Assembly (NCBI RefSeq): GCF_009371975.2
Contig: NZ_VIKT02000001.1
Span: forward strand, 535-64,534
Reading direction: 5' to 3'
Source of the DNA: Microcella pacifica
GTDB lineage: Bacteria; Actinomycetota; Actinomycetes; Actinomycetales; Microbacteriaceae
Length of the DNA stretch: 64,000 bases
The notes below the pieces were generated by a model. It was not told where the DNA came from and ran no database searches. It saw only the letters and a list, made by a program, of their open reading frames with translations. Every line of letters starts with the position of its first letter. Position 1 is the stretch's first letter. This document shows positions 54,123-63,044 of this stretch, in pieces. Position numbers and translations under genes: made by a program.

Positions 54123-55622
54123 TCAGTAGCGAGTGCGGGCGCGCTCTTGGGCGACGAGCTGGTCGCGGTCGGCGAGGCGGCGCAGTCCCGCGAGCGGTTG
54201 CGCCATGCGGTGATTGCCGCGGATGCTCGGCTCGACCCGATCGAGAAACGCCCAGTACCCCGCGGTGAAGGGGCAGGCATCCTCACCGACACGCTTTTTC
54301 GGGTCGAAGCGGCACGAGCCGCAGTAGTCGGACATGCGCTGAATGTAGGCGCCGCCGCTCGCGTACGGCTTGGTCGCCACGACTCCCCCGTCGGCCCACT
54401 GGCTCATGCCGACGACGTTGGCCGGCATGACCCACGGCGTGCCGTCGACGAAGGCGCCCTGGAACCAGCGGGTGAGCTCGACCGGGTCATAGCCGCGCTG
54501 CAGGGCGTGGTTGCCGAGCACCATGAGGCGCGGAATGTGGTGGGCCCAGCCGCGCTGCGCGACATCGGTGAGCACACTGCTCAAGCACGCGGCCTCGACC
54601 TCGTCGGCGATCACGGCGCTGTCGAACGCCCACCAGGATGCGGGCAACGGGGTGCGAGCATCCAGAGCGTTGTTCGAGGTCGTGTAGTCGGGGCCGAGAT
54701 GCCAATACAGGTGCCACACCCACTCGCGCCAGCCGATGAGCTGCCGCACCAGCCCCTCGACGCTGTTCAGCGGCGCGCGCCCCGCCGCGTACTCGGCGAC
54801 GACGCGCTCGACGACCTCGAGGGGGTGCAGCAGACCCAGGTTGAGGGGAACACTCAGCCGCGAGTGCGCCATGACCGAGTCGCCCGCGAGCATCGCATCC
54901 TCGAAGGGCCCGAAGTCGCCCAGCCGCACCTCGATGAAGTCGTCGAGTGCGGCGAGCGCCTCCTCGCGCGTTGCCGCGAACTGCCGCGGGCCGTCCGACC
55001 CGAGAAACCGCACGCCGTCGGCCTCGAGCGCGTCGAGCGTCGCGCGCACCTCGGCGTCGATGTCGTCCTCCTCTGGTGCCCACGGCGCGGGAAGCCCGAG
55101 CGTGGCCGCACCCTTCGGCGGTCGCTCGCGATTGTCAGCGTCGAAGCTGAACTGTCCGCCGGCTGGCGCCGATCCCTCCATGAGGATGCCCGACTCCTCC
55201 CGCACGAAGCGGTAGAAGCGGTCCATGACCAACTGCGAGGGTTTCCGACCCTCCGCCCACGCCGCGAAGTCGTCGCGCGACGTCACGAATCCGCGGTCGG
55301 GCAGCACGGTCGCGCCGAGCCGTTCCACGAGTGCGCGCATCGCCCACGACGTTGCGCCGACGACCTCGAGACGATCGCCCCTCAGGCCCCGCGCACCCAG
55401 CGCGTCGGCGTAGGAGGACGACTCGACGAGCTCGACGCGATCGTCGAGCTGCCGGGCTCGATGCCGCAGCGCACTCACGTACAGGTGCGCCTTCTGCCGG
55501 TGAGTCGGCCTGCGGCGGAACACCTCGTGGCTCTCGATCAGCACGACCGGCCCGCCGTCATCGAAGTGCGGGCCGAGTTGCTCGGCCGTGAGCCAGCGGG
55601 TCGCGACGGGCTCTGCGGTCAT
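54123..55622 (-). CDS. Fe-S cluster photolyase/cryptochrome (FeS-BCP, PhrB-type)
   Basis: 499 residues. Residues 1-150 form the antenna Rossmann domain (VVLIESHEVFRRRPTHRQKAH), 170-500 the FAD-binding helical domain with WVWHLYW, NNALDARTPLP, the ligand Cys in AACLSSVLT, HHIPRLMVLGNHALQ, PANVVGMSQWADGG and the C-terminal Cys cluster CGSCRFDPKKRVGEDACPF. Together these give the four cluster Cys. PhrB-type enzymes repair (6-4) photoproducts in DNA. TAGCCT lies 7 nt before ATG 55622. Confidence 0.9.
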   Translation of the reverse strand: MTAEPVATRWLTAEQLGPHFDDGGPVVLIESHEVFRRRPTHRQKAHLYVSALRHRARQLDDRVELVESSSYADALGARGLRGDRLEVVGATSWAMRALVERLGATVLPDRGFVTSRDDFAAWAEGRKPSQLVMDRFYRFVREESGILMEGSAPAGGQFSFDADNRERPPKGAATLGLPAPWAPEEDDIDAEVRATLDALEADGVRFLGSDGPRQFAATREEALAALDDFIEVRLGDFGPFEDAMLAGDSVMAHSRLSVPLNLGLLHPLEVVERVVAEYAAGRAPLNSVEGLVRQLIGWREWVWHLYWHLGPDYTTSNNALDARTPLPASWWAFDSAVIADEVEAACLSSVLTDVAQRGWAHHIPRLMVLGNHALQRGYDPVELTRWFQGAFVDGTPWVMPANVVGMSQWADGGVVATKPYASGGAYIQRMSDYCGSCRFDPKKRVGEDACPFTAGYWAFLDRVEPSIRGNHRMAQPLAGLRRLADRDQLVAQERARTRY

Positions 55623-55629
55623 GGCGCCG

Positions 55630-55635
55630 AGGCTA
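55630..55635 (-). promoter_or_regulatory. -10 box TAGCCT of the photolyase gene
   Basis: Seven-nt spacer to the ATG; it overlaps the stop codon region of the upstream PCD-VOC gene. Confidence 0.5.
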
Positions 55636-56322
55636 GACGTCCAGCCTGGGCGCGGGCTCGTCGGTGGACGGCGTCGGCATGCGCGTCGCGCCGTCGGGCC
55701 ACGCGCACACCTTGTTGCCGGCCGAATCGGCGAGGATCCAGTACTCGGGCGCGTCCCCGTCCTCGACGATCCGCCCGCCCGCGGCGAGCGCCGCCGCGAG
55801 TACCTCTTCAATGTGGTCCTTCGCCACGGAGACATCGATGTGCATGGCGTGGCGCAGCTCGCGCTCGGGGTCGAGCTCCTGCATCCACACGGTCGATCCG
55901 ATGCCAAGCGGGTCGACGGCGTTGTCGTCGGCGCAGGGCGCGTAGCCGAGCACCGCGCGCCAGAACGCCAGATCGACGTCAGCAGGGCGCGCCGATACCG
56001 CGACCTGCACTTCGCGCACTCGCGATCGATCGGCGGGCGCACCGTGCGCGCGTGCCACCGACGACACGGCCCGGGCGAGCTCGATGTGCACCTCGTCGAC
56101 GAGCCAGACGTCCCGTGTGAGGCGCACCACGACCCCGGTCTCGGTGAGGGTCAGCAGAGGTTGCGGACTCGCGCCGCGCGCCGCCTCGGCCACGCGGGCG
56201 GCGAGCGCCGCCGCATCGGCGAGGGTCGAGCACCGGAAGAACGCCGTGGCGCCACCGTGCAGCACGACCCAGTCCTCCACGCCCTCCGCGGCGAGGAACT
56301 GCCGCCACCCGGCCTCGCTCAT
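55633..56322 (-). CDS. PCD-like and VOC (glyoxalase-like) two-domain protein
   Basis: 229 residues. Residues 1-100 follow the pterin-4a-carbinolamine dehydratase pattern (VEDWVVLHGGATAFFRCSTLADAAALAARVAEAARG ... LTETGVVVRL ... DEVHIELARAVSSVA in order). The catalytic His-His-Pro is replaced by Pro-Gln-Pro (SPQPLL), so dehydratase activity is unlikely. Residues 105-220 form a VOC/glyoxalase-like domain (AFWRAVLGYAPCADD, HIDVSVAKDHIEEVL, WILADSAGNKVCAWPDG). Substrate unknown. It lies just upstream of the photolyase on the same strand. Confidence 0.75.
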   Translation of the reverse strand: MSEAGWRQFLAAEGVEDWVVLHGGATAFFRCSTLADAAALAARVAEAARGASPQPLLTLTETGVVVRLTRDVWLVDEVHIELARAVSSVARAHGAPADRSRVREVQVAVSARPADVDLAFWRAVLGYAPCADDNAVDPLGIGSTVWMQELDPERELRHAMHIDVSVAKDHIEEVLAAALAAGGRIVEDGDAPEYWILADSAGNKVCAWPDGATRMPTPSTDEPAPRLDV

Positions 56323-56431
56323 GCTCGACTCCCCACGCTCCGCGGCGACGATGCAGGCATGCCCCGTCGGTGGCGCCGAGCGTAGCGAGCGCCGGCGACA
56401 TCCGTCATGCCGACGAGCAGCGGAGCGCGCG

Positions 56432-56437
56432 TAGTCT
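56432..56437 (+). promoter_or_regulatory. -10 box TAGTCT of pncB
   Basis: Six-nt spacer to GTG 56444; leaderless. Confidence 0.5.
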
Positions 56438-56443
56438 GGGCGC

Positions 56444-57787
56444 GTGACGACCTCGCTGCTGACCGACCGCTACGAACTCACCATGATCGATGCGGCCCTG
56501 CACTCGGGCCGCGGTCTGCGCCCGTGCGTCTTCGAGGTCTTCGCGCGCCGACTGCCCGCAGGGCGCCGATTCGGCGTCGTCGCCGGGCAGGGGCGACTGC
56601 TGGATGCTCTCGCCGACTTTCGCTTCGACGAGGACGACCTCGCGTGGCTGGCCCGCGAGCGGGTCGTGAGCGAGACCACGCTCGAGTGGCTCGCCGACTA
56701 CCGCTTCGCCGGATCCATCACGGGGTACCGCGAAGGCGAGGTGTACGTGCCCGGCTCGCCCCTGCTGACCGTCACGGGCACTTTCGCCGAGGCGGTCGTG
56801 CTCGAGACTCTCGTGCTCAGCACGCTCAACTACGACAGCGCGGTGGCGAGCGCGGCCGCACGCATGGTCGCGGCCTCCGACGGCCGGCCGCTCGCCGAGA
56901 TGGGCTCACGCCGCACGAGCGAGGCCTCCGCCGTCGCCGCCGCGCGGGCCGCCCACATCGCGGGATTCGACGCGAGCTCGAACCTCGAGGCCGGGCGTCG
57001 CTGGGGCGTGCCGACGATGGGCACGGCCGCGCACTCGTTCACGCTCCTGCACGACAGCGAGGAGGATGCGTTCCGCGCCCAGGTGGAGACCCTCGGCACG
57101 GGCACGACGCTGCTCATCGACACCTTCGACGTCGAGCGCGGCGTCGAGACCGCCGTGCGCGTCGCCGGCCGCGAGCTCGGCGCCGTGCGCCTCGACTCGG
57201 GCGACCTGCCCTCGCTCGTGCGGGAGGTGCGCGCCCAGCTCGACTCCCTCGGGGCGACGGGCACGCGCATCACCGTCACGAGCGACCTCACCGAGCACAC
57301 CATCGCGGGTCTGCGCGGCGCCCCCGTCGACAGTTTCGGCGTCGGCACCTCCGTCGTGACCGGCTCGGGCGCTCCCGCCGCGGGCCTTGTCTACAAGCTC
57401 GTCGCGCACCAGGCGCCCGAGGGCGGCGACTGGCAGCCCGTCGCGAAGACCTCCCCGGGCAAGGTCTCGCGCGGCGGCACGAAGCGCGGTGAGCGCCTCA
57501 TCGACGGCCGCGGTCGCGCGGTCGCCGAGCACGTCATCATCGACGACACGCGAGACGGCCGGCCCGACGGCGGCGCCACGGGCAGCGGGGTCGGCAGTGA
57601 GGGTGAGCCGAGCATCCGCTCATTGACCGTTCCGCTCGTGACCGACGGCGAGGCGGATGCCCGCTGGATGGGCCCGGAGGGGGTGCAGCTCGCGCGCGCC
57701 CACTGCGCCGCCGCCGTGGCCGAGCTGCCCGCAGAGGCGATGCGCCTGGGCGACGGCGACCCGGCGCTGCCGACCGTCTACAAGTAG
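56444..57787 (+). CDS. pncB: Nicotinate phosphoribosyltransferase
   Basis: 447 residues. Converts nicotinate and PRPP to nicotinate mononucleotide in NAD salvage. LTDRYELTMIDAALHSG at the N-terminus, EMGSRRTSEASAVAAARAAHIAGFDASSN, GTAAHSFTLLHD (catalytic His), LIDTFDVERGVETAV, VRLDSGDLPSLVREVRAQLD and FGVGTSVVTG are all seen. GTG start. Converges on the PDZ protease gene with 22 nt between stops. Confidence 0.93.
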   Translation: MTTSLLTDRYELTMIDAALHSGRGLRPCVFEVFARRLPAGRRFGVVAGQGRLLDALADFRFDEDDLAWLARERVVSETTLEWLADYRFAGSITGYREGEVYVPGSPLLTVTGTFAEAVVLETLVLSTLNYDSAVASAAARMVAASDGRPLAEMGSRRTSEASAVAAARAAHIAGFDASSNLEAGRRWGVPTMGTAAHSFTLLHDSEEDAFRAQVETLGTGTTLLIDTFDVERGVETAVRVAGRELGAVRLDSGDLPSLVREVRAQLDSLGATGTRITVTSDLTEHTIAGLRGAPVDSFGVGTSVVTGSGAPAAGLVYKLVAHQAPEGGDWQPVAKTSPGKVSRGGTKRGERLIDGRGRAVAEHVIIDDTRDGRPDGGATGSGVGSEGEPSIRSLTVPLVTDGEADARWMGPEGVQLARAHCAAAVAELPAEAMRLGDGDPALPTVYK

Positions 57788-57809
57788 GGGCGTCTACACG
57801 GAGGGGCGG

Positions 57810-58922
57810 TCAGGCGTCGCAGCGCGGCAGAGCATCGAGATCGCCCTCGTCGGCGATCGTCTGCAGCACCACGATCGCCTCGTCGAGCGTCGCGACCGAG
57901 AACACCTCGAGCCCGTCGGGCACCGCGCCCACGACCTCGCCGCAGTTCGCCGCGGGAGCGAGGAACCAGTCGGCGCCGAAGTCGACAGCGCCGTGCATCT
58001 TCTGCTGGATGCCGCCGATGGGGCCGACCGCGCCATCCGCCGCGATCGTGCCCGTGCCCGCGACCTCGGCGCCGCCCGCGAGCGAACCCGGCGTGAGCTT
58101 GTCGACGATACCGAGGGCGAACATCATGCCCGCGCTCGGGCCACCCACGTTGCTGAGCTCGATCTCCACCTCGAAGGGGAACTCGTACTCGCCCGCGACG
58201 AGCACGCCGATGATCGGCACGCGATCCTGGCCGTCGCTGAGGACGGGTGTGATGAGCGCCGTCTGCTCGGCTCCCCCGCGCACGATGAGGAATTCCGCGG
58301 GGCCGCCCGTGCCGTTCACGCTGATGAGCTCGCGCAGAGCCGTGACATCGCGCACAGCCGTGCCGTTGACCGACACGATCACGTCGTCGGGCTCAAGCAC
58401 GCCCTCCGCCGGCCCGGCCTGCATCGACTCGACGACGACGAGGGAGCTCTCGTACGGCTCCCCGAGGGCACGCAATGCGGCGGCCACGGCCTCGCGCTGA
58501 GAGTTCTGCATGTCGACCCGGGACTGCTCACGGCGATCCTCCGTCGACACGCCCTCGGGAAAGACCGAGTCGACCGGCACGACGGCCTGCGTCGGGTCGA
58601 TCCACGCCTGCAGCACGTCGAACCAGGAGGGGCGGCTGTCGCGATTGCCGACGACGTTGACCGTGAGGAGGGCGAGCGAGCCAGGAGTGTCGTAGGTGGG
58701 CTCGGTGGGAATGTCGATGAGCGGTACATCCTCGCCATCGACCGAGACGGCATCGAGCGTGTCGAACACCGGCCCCGGCCGTTCGATCACGTACGGCGAG
58801 GGCAGGATCGCGAGGGCGACGACGCCGAACAGCGTGAGAGCCAGGAGGGTCCAACCGACCCGGCGGTCTCGCGACCGCGCCTCGAGCTCGGCGGTTGCCG
58901 CATCCTCACTGAACAGACTCAC
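57810..58922 (-). CDS. Membrane-anchored PDZ/Lon-like serine protease (YlbL/Rv3194c family)
   Basis: 370 residues. N-terminal membrane helix (about 22-43), exported region, a PDZ domain (about 160-235; SMQAGPAEGVLEPDDVIVSVNGTAV) and a Lon-type proteolytic domain with Ser in VGGPSAGMMFALG and Lys in GGIQQKMHGAVDFGAD, forming the Ser-Lys dyad. No ATPase domain. Start GTG 58922 has GAGGG upstream; an in-frame ATG 58970 is possible. Neighbour order (this gene, DUF2342, ThiF-like, uvrD2, nudC) matches mycobacteria. Confidence 0.88.
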   Translation of the reverse strand: MSLFSEDAATAELEARSRDRRVGWTLLALTLFGVVALAILPSPYVIERPGPVFDTLDAVSVDGEDVPLIDIPTEPTYDTPGSLALLTVNVVGNRDSRPSWFDVLQAWIDPTQAVVPVDSVFPEGVSTEDRREQSRVDMQNSQREAVAAALRALGEPYESSLVVVESMQAGPAEGVLEPDDVIVSVNGTAVRDVTALRELISVNGTGGPAEFLIVRGGAEQTALITPVLSDGQDRVPIIGVLVAGEYEFPFEVEIELSNVGGPSAGMMFALGIVDKLTPGSLAGGAEVAGTGTIAADGAVGPIGGIQQKMHGAVDFGADWFLAPAANCGEVVGAVPDGLEVFSVATLDEAIVVLQTIADEGDLDALPRCDA

Positions 58923-59014
58923 CCGCACCCTCTTCTCGCCGTGCCGATCCACGGCAGACTGCCGGGTCATTCCGCCCGGCGCGAACCTGATCGGTCGGCG
59001 CCAGACACTCGCAC

Positions 59015-59020
59015 TAGCGT
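59015..59020 (+). promoter_or_regulatory. -10 box TAGCGT of the DUF2342 gene
   Basis: Seven-nt spacer to ATG 59028; leaderless. Confidence 0.5.
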
Positions 59021-59027
59021 AGGGGCC

Positions 59028-60446
59028 ATGGCTGAGGATCCCCTAGGCGGTGCGGAGGACGAGTTCCGCGAGATGATGCGCAAATTCCTCGCGGGCGAGG
59101 GCGATATCGACCCGTCGAAGCTCGCGGGTGCCGCAGGGCTACCGACCGACCCGCTCATGGTCGCGCGCCTCATGGGCCAGCTGCAGCAGGCCATGAACTC
59201 GACCGGCGAGGGCATCAACTGGCAGCTCGCGCGCGACGAGGCCGGCCGCATCGCCGCCGAGGGCTCGCTGCGGCCCAACCAGACCCAGCTCGACGAGCTG
59301 CGCCAAGCGCTGCACCTCGCCGCGCTGTGGCTCGACGAAGCGACGAGCATCACGCAGCTCACGAGCGAGCCGAGCCTCACGACGCGCGCCGACTGGGCTC
59401 GGTTGACCCTGCCGGTGTGGACGCAGCTCGCCGAGCCCGTCGCGCTCTCCATCGCCGACTCGCTCACCGAGGTGCTCGATGATCAGGTGCCGGAGGAGCT
59501 CAAGAGCATGGTCGAGAACGCGGGCCAGATGATGCGCTCGCTCGGCGGCACGCTCTTCGCCCTCCAGCTCGGGCACGTCGTCGGCCAGCTGTCGGCCGAG
59601 GTCGTCTCGGGCGGCGACATCGGCATCCCCCTTCTCCCGGGGCGCGAGGAGCACGACGTGCAAGCCTCCCTCCTGCCGCAGAACGTCGCCGCGTTCGGCG
59701 CCGACCTCGACATTCCGCACGACCAGGTGCAGCTCTACCTCGCGGTGCGCGAACTCGCGCACGCCCGCCTCTTCCGCCACGCCCGATGGCTGCGGCAGCA
59801 CCTCATCAGCGCGATCACCGAGTATGCCCGGGGCATCCGCATCGACACCGAGCGCATCGAGTCGCTCGCGGCCGAATTCGACCCCGCGAACCCGGAGAGC
59901 CTGCGCGAGGCGCTCACGAGCGGCGCGCTCATCCCCCCGAAGTCGGATGCTCAGCTCGCCGCCCTCGCCCGCCTCGAGTCCACTCTGGCCCTCATCGAAG
60001 GCTGGGTCGACGTCGTGACCGCGCACGCGACGACCCGCATCCCCCGCGCCGATGCGGTCGCTGAGACCGTACGACGCCGCCGAGCCTCCGGTGGACCGGC
60101 CGAGCGCGCCTTCGCGACCCTCGTGGGCCTCGAGCTGCGCCCGCGCCGACTGCGGGAGGCCGCGGCCTTCTGGCAGGCGATCACCGACGCGGTGGGCGCG
60201 ACGCGCCGCGATGAGCTGTGGGCGCACCCGGATCTGCTGCCCTCGAGCGACGACATCGACGACCCGCAACGCGTCATCGCGAGCCTCACGGGCGAGAGCG
60301 CCGAGCCCGACGACGTCGACCGCGCGCTGAGCGACCTGCTCGCCGACGACAGCGGCGACCGCCCCATTGAGGGCAATCCCGGCGAAGGCGCCCCCGGCGA
60401 GGAGCCGAGCGGCCCCGACGATGACGAGGACTCCCCCCGGGCGTAG
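59028..60446 (+). CDS. DUF2342 zinc-dependent metalloprotease-like protein (Rv3195 family)
   Basis: 472 residues. The N-terminal region is acidic (FREMMRKFLAGEGDIDPSKL), followed by helices. The family motif VRELAHARLFRHARWLRQH (about 240-258) contains the paired His of the proposed zinc site; GLELRPRRLREAAAFWQAITDAVG lies near 365. The last 60 residues are a disordered Asp/Glu/Pro tail. Proteolytic activity is assumed from fold similarity and has not been shown as far as I know. Divergent from the Lon-like protease. Confidence 0.85.
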   Translation: MAEDPLGGAEDEFREMMRKFLAGEGDIDPSKLAGAAGLPTDPLMVARLMGQLQQAMNSTGEGINWQLARDEAGRIAAEGSLRPNQTQLDELRQALHLAALWLDEATSITQLTSEPSLTTRADWARLTLPVWTQLAEPVALSIADSLTEVLDDQVPEELKSMVENAGQMMRSLGGTLFALQLGHVVGQLSAEVVSGGDIGIPLLPGREEHDVQASLLPQNVAAFGADLDIPHDQVQLYLAVRELAHARLFRHARWLRQHLISAITEYARGIRIDTERIESLAAEFDPANPESLREALTSGALIPPKSDAQLAALARLESTLALIEGWVDVVTAHATTRIPRADAVAETVRRRRASGGPAERAFATLVGLELRPRRLREAAAFWQAITDAVGATRRDELWAHPDLLPSSDDIDDPQRVIASLTGESAEPDDVDRALSDLLADDSGDRPIEGNPGEGAPGEEPSGPDDDEDSPRA

Positions 60447-60514
60447 CTGGTCCGCGTGCAGAGGCTGTGCAGAGTTGCCGCAGCGCGGTCAGCCGCGCGC
60501 GCATCATGTGCGGC

Positions 60515-61336
60515 ATGATTCTGCGACTCGACCCCTCCCGACCCCTCGTGTGGCGCTCGCCCTTCAGCCTGCAGATCGGCGTCGACCCCGTCGCCGTCGT
60601 GCTCGAGGAGGTCGACGACGGGGATGCCCGCGTGATCGCGACGCTCGCCACGGGAGCCACGCGCGCGGCGCTCGACCGCTCCGCCACGGCCGCGGGAGTG
60701 CGCCGTGCCCGCGTGGACGAGTTGCTGCAGCGCCTCGAGCCCGCACTCCTTCGCGGCTCACGCGCGATCACCGCGCCTCCGGCCCGCGTCGCCGTGCGCG
60801 GCACGGTCGACGGTCGAGCAAGCATCAGCCGCGTGCTCGCCGAGGCTGGGTGCACGATCGTCGGCGGCCCCGCGAGCGGTGCAGCGCGCGAGCCCGCGGC
60901 GCAGGCCGCCGTGCTCGTGAGCCACCACGTCGCCGACCCGCTCGAGCACCTGACGTGGCTGCGGCGCGACATTCCCCACCTTCCCGTCGTGTTCGGCGAG
61001 CGCGCCGTCACGATCGGCCCGCTCGTCGTGCCCGGCGAGAGCCCGTGCCTCGCGTGCCTCGAGCAGCAGCGCGCCGACGCCGACCCCGCGTGGCTCGCGA
61101 TCGGCAGTCAGCTGTGGGGTCGTCGGGCGGCGGCGGAGTCGGGCCTCACCGCGACGCTCGCGGCGCTCGAGACCCTCACGATGCTGCGCGAGCTCGCGGC
61201 GGGGCGGGGCGGCAGCGGAACGAGCATCCGCCTCGATGTCGTCGACGACACGCGCACCGTCACGCGGTGGGCCGCTTCGGAGCGATGCGGATGCCGCGGG
61301 CTCGAATTCAGCGCGCCCGCGAGCGAGACGCGCTGA
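60515..61336 (+). CDS. ThiF/TOMM-cyclodehydratase-like protein (Rv3196 family)
   Basis: 273 residues. N-terminal RRE-like region (LRLDPSRPLVWRSPFSLQIGVDP), a middle domain with a degraded Rossmann-like pattern, and four Cys placed as in E1-like/TOMM cyclodehydratase C proteins: SPCLACLEQQRADADP (Cys 178, 181) and CGC (Cys 258, 260). No ATP-binding GxGxxG is visible. No YcaO partner or precursor peptide is in the window, so a classic TOMM role is unsupported. Its 3' end overlaps uvrD2 antiparallel by 29 nt. Confidence 0.7.
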   Translation: MILRLDPSRPLVWRSPFSLQIGVDPVAVVLEEVDDGDARVIATLATGATRAALDRSATAAGVRRARVDELLQRLEPALLRGSRAITAPPARVAVRGTVDGRASISRVLAEAGCTIVGGPASGAAREPAAQAAVLVSHHVADPLEHLTWLRRDIPHLPVVFGERAVTIGPLVVPGESPCLACLEQQRADADPAWLAIGSQLWGRRAAAESGLTATLAALETLTMLRELAAGRGGSGTSIRLDVVDDTRTVTRWAASERCGCRGLEFSAPASETR

Positions 61337-63044
61337 CGCCGGCGCCGCTCGGCGCCGCGGGAGCCCGCACCTCGTCGAGGAAGCGGCTCGGGGCGCGCTC
61401 GGCTCGGGCGCTCGACGCGCGCTTGCTCCACGAGAGCTCGAGGGCCCGCCGGGCGCGCGTGATGCCCACGTACAGGAGTCGGCGCTCCTCGTCGACCGCC
61501 TCGAGCCCCTGCGCGAAGGTGATCGGCACGAGCCCTTCGCTGAGCCCGGCGATGTACACGGCGTCCCACTCGAGGCCCTTCGCCGCGTGCAGCGTCGACA
61601 GGGTCACCGCCTGACGGGTCGGCTCGTGCTGCTGCTGCTGACGGCGCTGCAGCTCGCGCACGAAGTCGGCGAGGCTCGTGCCCGGCGGCGCCTCCTCCGC
61701 AAGACCGAGAAGGGCGTTGAGGCTCTCCCACGCGACCCGCTCGGCGCCGCCGCCCTCCGGCGGGTCCTGCCGCCAGCCGAGACCGCGCAGCACGTCGCTC
61801 ACGCTCTTGAACAGGGGCTCGTCGACGATCGAGATCGATGCGCCGCGCAGCAGGAGAATCGCCTGCTTGACCTCCTGCTGGTCGAAGAACCGACTGTTGG
61901 CGCGCGACTGCACGGGCACCTCGAAGCGCCGCAGAGCCGCCTCGAGCGCGATCGACTGCGTGTTGATGCGGTACAGCACGGCGATCGACTCGGGCGGCGT
62001 GCCGTCGGCGATGCGCTGCGCGATCGACTGCGCGATGCTCGCCGCCTCCGCCGCGTCGTCGACGTGGGCGCTCACGCGCGGCGTCGGGCCCGACTGCGCG
62101 CCCTCCGTCGCGGCGTGCAGGGTGAGTGCTCCGGGGCGGCCTCGCATGAGCCGGTTGGCGAGCGTCACGATGGGCGCGCTCGAGCGGTAGTTGTCTTCGA
62201 GCCGCACGACGCGCGCCTCGGGGTACTCGCTGCCGAAGCGCACGAGGTAGTCGCTCGTCGCGCCCGCGAACGAGTAGATGGTCTGCGAGGCGTCGCCGAC
62301 GACGCACAGCTCACGCCGCCCGCCGAGCCACAGCGCGAGCAGGTCGTGCTGCAGCGGCGAGACATCCTGGTACTCGTCGACGACGAAGAAGCGGTACTGC
62401 TCGCGCACCTGCTCGGCGACGCGCGGCTCATTCTCGATCATGCCCGCCGTCGCCAGCAGCACATCCTCGAAGTCGATCTGCTTGCGCTCGTCCTTGAGAT
62501 CCTCGTAGCGCTGGTGCAGCGCGACCATCGCGTCGACGCTCAGTTGCGCGGGCAGCGTGCGCGAGTGGGCGACGCGCGCGTACTCCTCGAGCCGCAGCCG
62601 CGAGACTTTGCGCCACTCGATCTCGGCGGCGGTGTCACGCAGCGCCGCCGTATCCAGGCGCAGCTTGAGCGCACTCGCGGCATGGCCGATGAGCGCCCCC
62701 TTGCCGTCGAGGATGCGCGGCGGGTGGCCGCCCGCCACGACGGGCCAGAAGTAGTGCAGTTGACGCAGGGCCGCGGAGTGGAAGGTGCGTGCTTGCACGC
62801 CATCCGCCCCCAAGGCGCGCAGGCGGCCCAGCAGCTCGCCCGCCGCGCGCGTCGTGAAGGTGAGCGCCATGACGCGCTGCGGGTCGTACGTGCCCGTCGC
62901 AACGCCGTAGGCGATGCGGTGCGTGATGGCGCGCGTCTTGCCCGTGCCCGCACCGGCGAGCACGCACAGCGGGCCGCGCAGCGTCTCGGCGACCTCCTTC
63001 TGCCGCTCGTCGAGACCTGCGAGCAGGCGGTCGGGATCGCTCAC
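61308..63044 (-). CDS. uvrD2: UvrD2-like superfamily 1 DNA helicase, short form
   Basis: 578 residues, GTG start overlapping the nudC stop (GTGA). 3'-5' helicase motifs: Q motif DERQKEVAE, I LAGAGTGKTRAI, Ia LTFTTRAAGE, II FVVDEYQDVSPLQ, III LCVVGDASQTIYSFAGA, IV-V TLSTLHAAKGLEWDAVYIAG, VI LLYVGITRARRALEL. It ends about 50 residues after motif VI, so the HRDC domain and four-Cys module of mycobacterial UvrD2 (about 700 residues) are missing. Confidence 0.9.
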   Translation of the reverse strand: MSDPDRLLAGLDERQKEVAETLRGPLCVLAGAGTGKTRAITHRIAYGVATGTYDPQRVMALTFTTRAAGELLGRLRALGADGVQARTFHSAALRQLHYFWPVVAGGHPPRILDGKGALIGHAASALKLRLDTAALRDTAAEIEWRKVSRLRLEEYARVAHSRTLPAQLSVDAMVALHQRYEDLKDERKQIDFEDVLLATAGMIENEPRVAEQVREQYRFFVVDEYQDVSPLQHDLLALWLGGRRELCVVGDASQTIYSFAGATSDYLVRFGSEYPEARVVRLEDNYRSSAPIVTLANRLMRGRPGALTLHAATEGAQSGPTPRVSAHVDDAAEAASIAQSIAQRIADGTPPESIAVLYRINTQSIALEAALRRFEVPVQSRANSRFFDQQEVKQAILLLRGASISIVDEPLFKSVSDVLRGLGWRQDPPEGGGAERVAWESLNALLGLAEEAPPGTSLADFVRELQRRQQQQHEPTRQAVTLSTLHAAKGLEWDAVYIAGLSEGLVPITFAQGLEAVDEERRLLYVGITRARRALELSWSKRASSARAERAPSRFLDEVRAPAAPSGAGVSASRSRAR

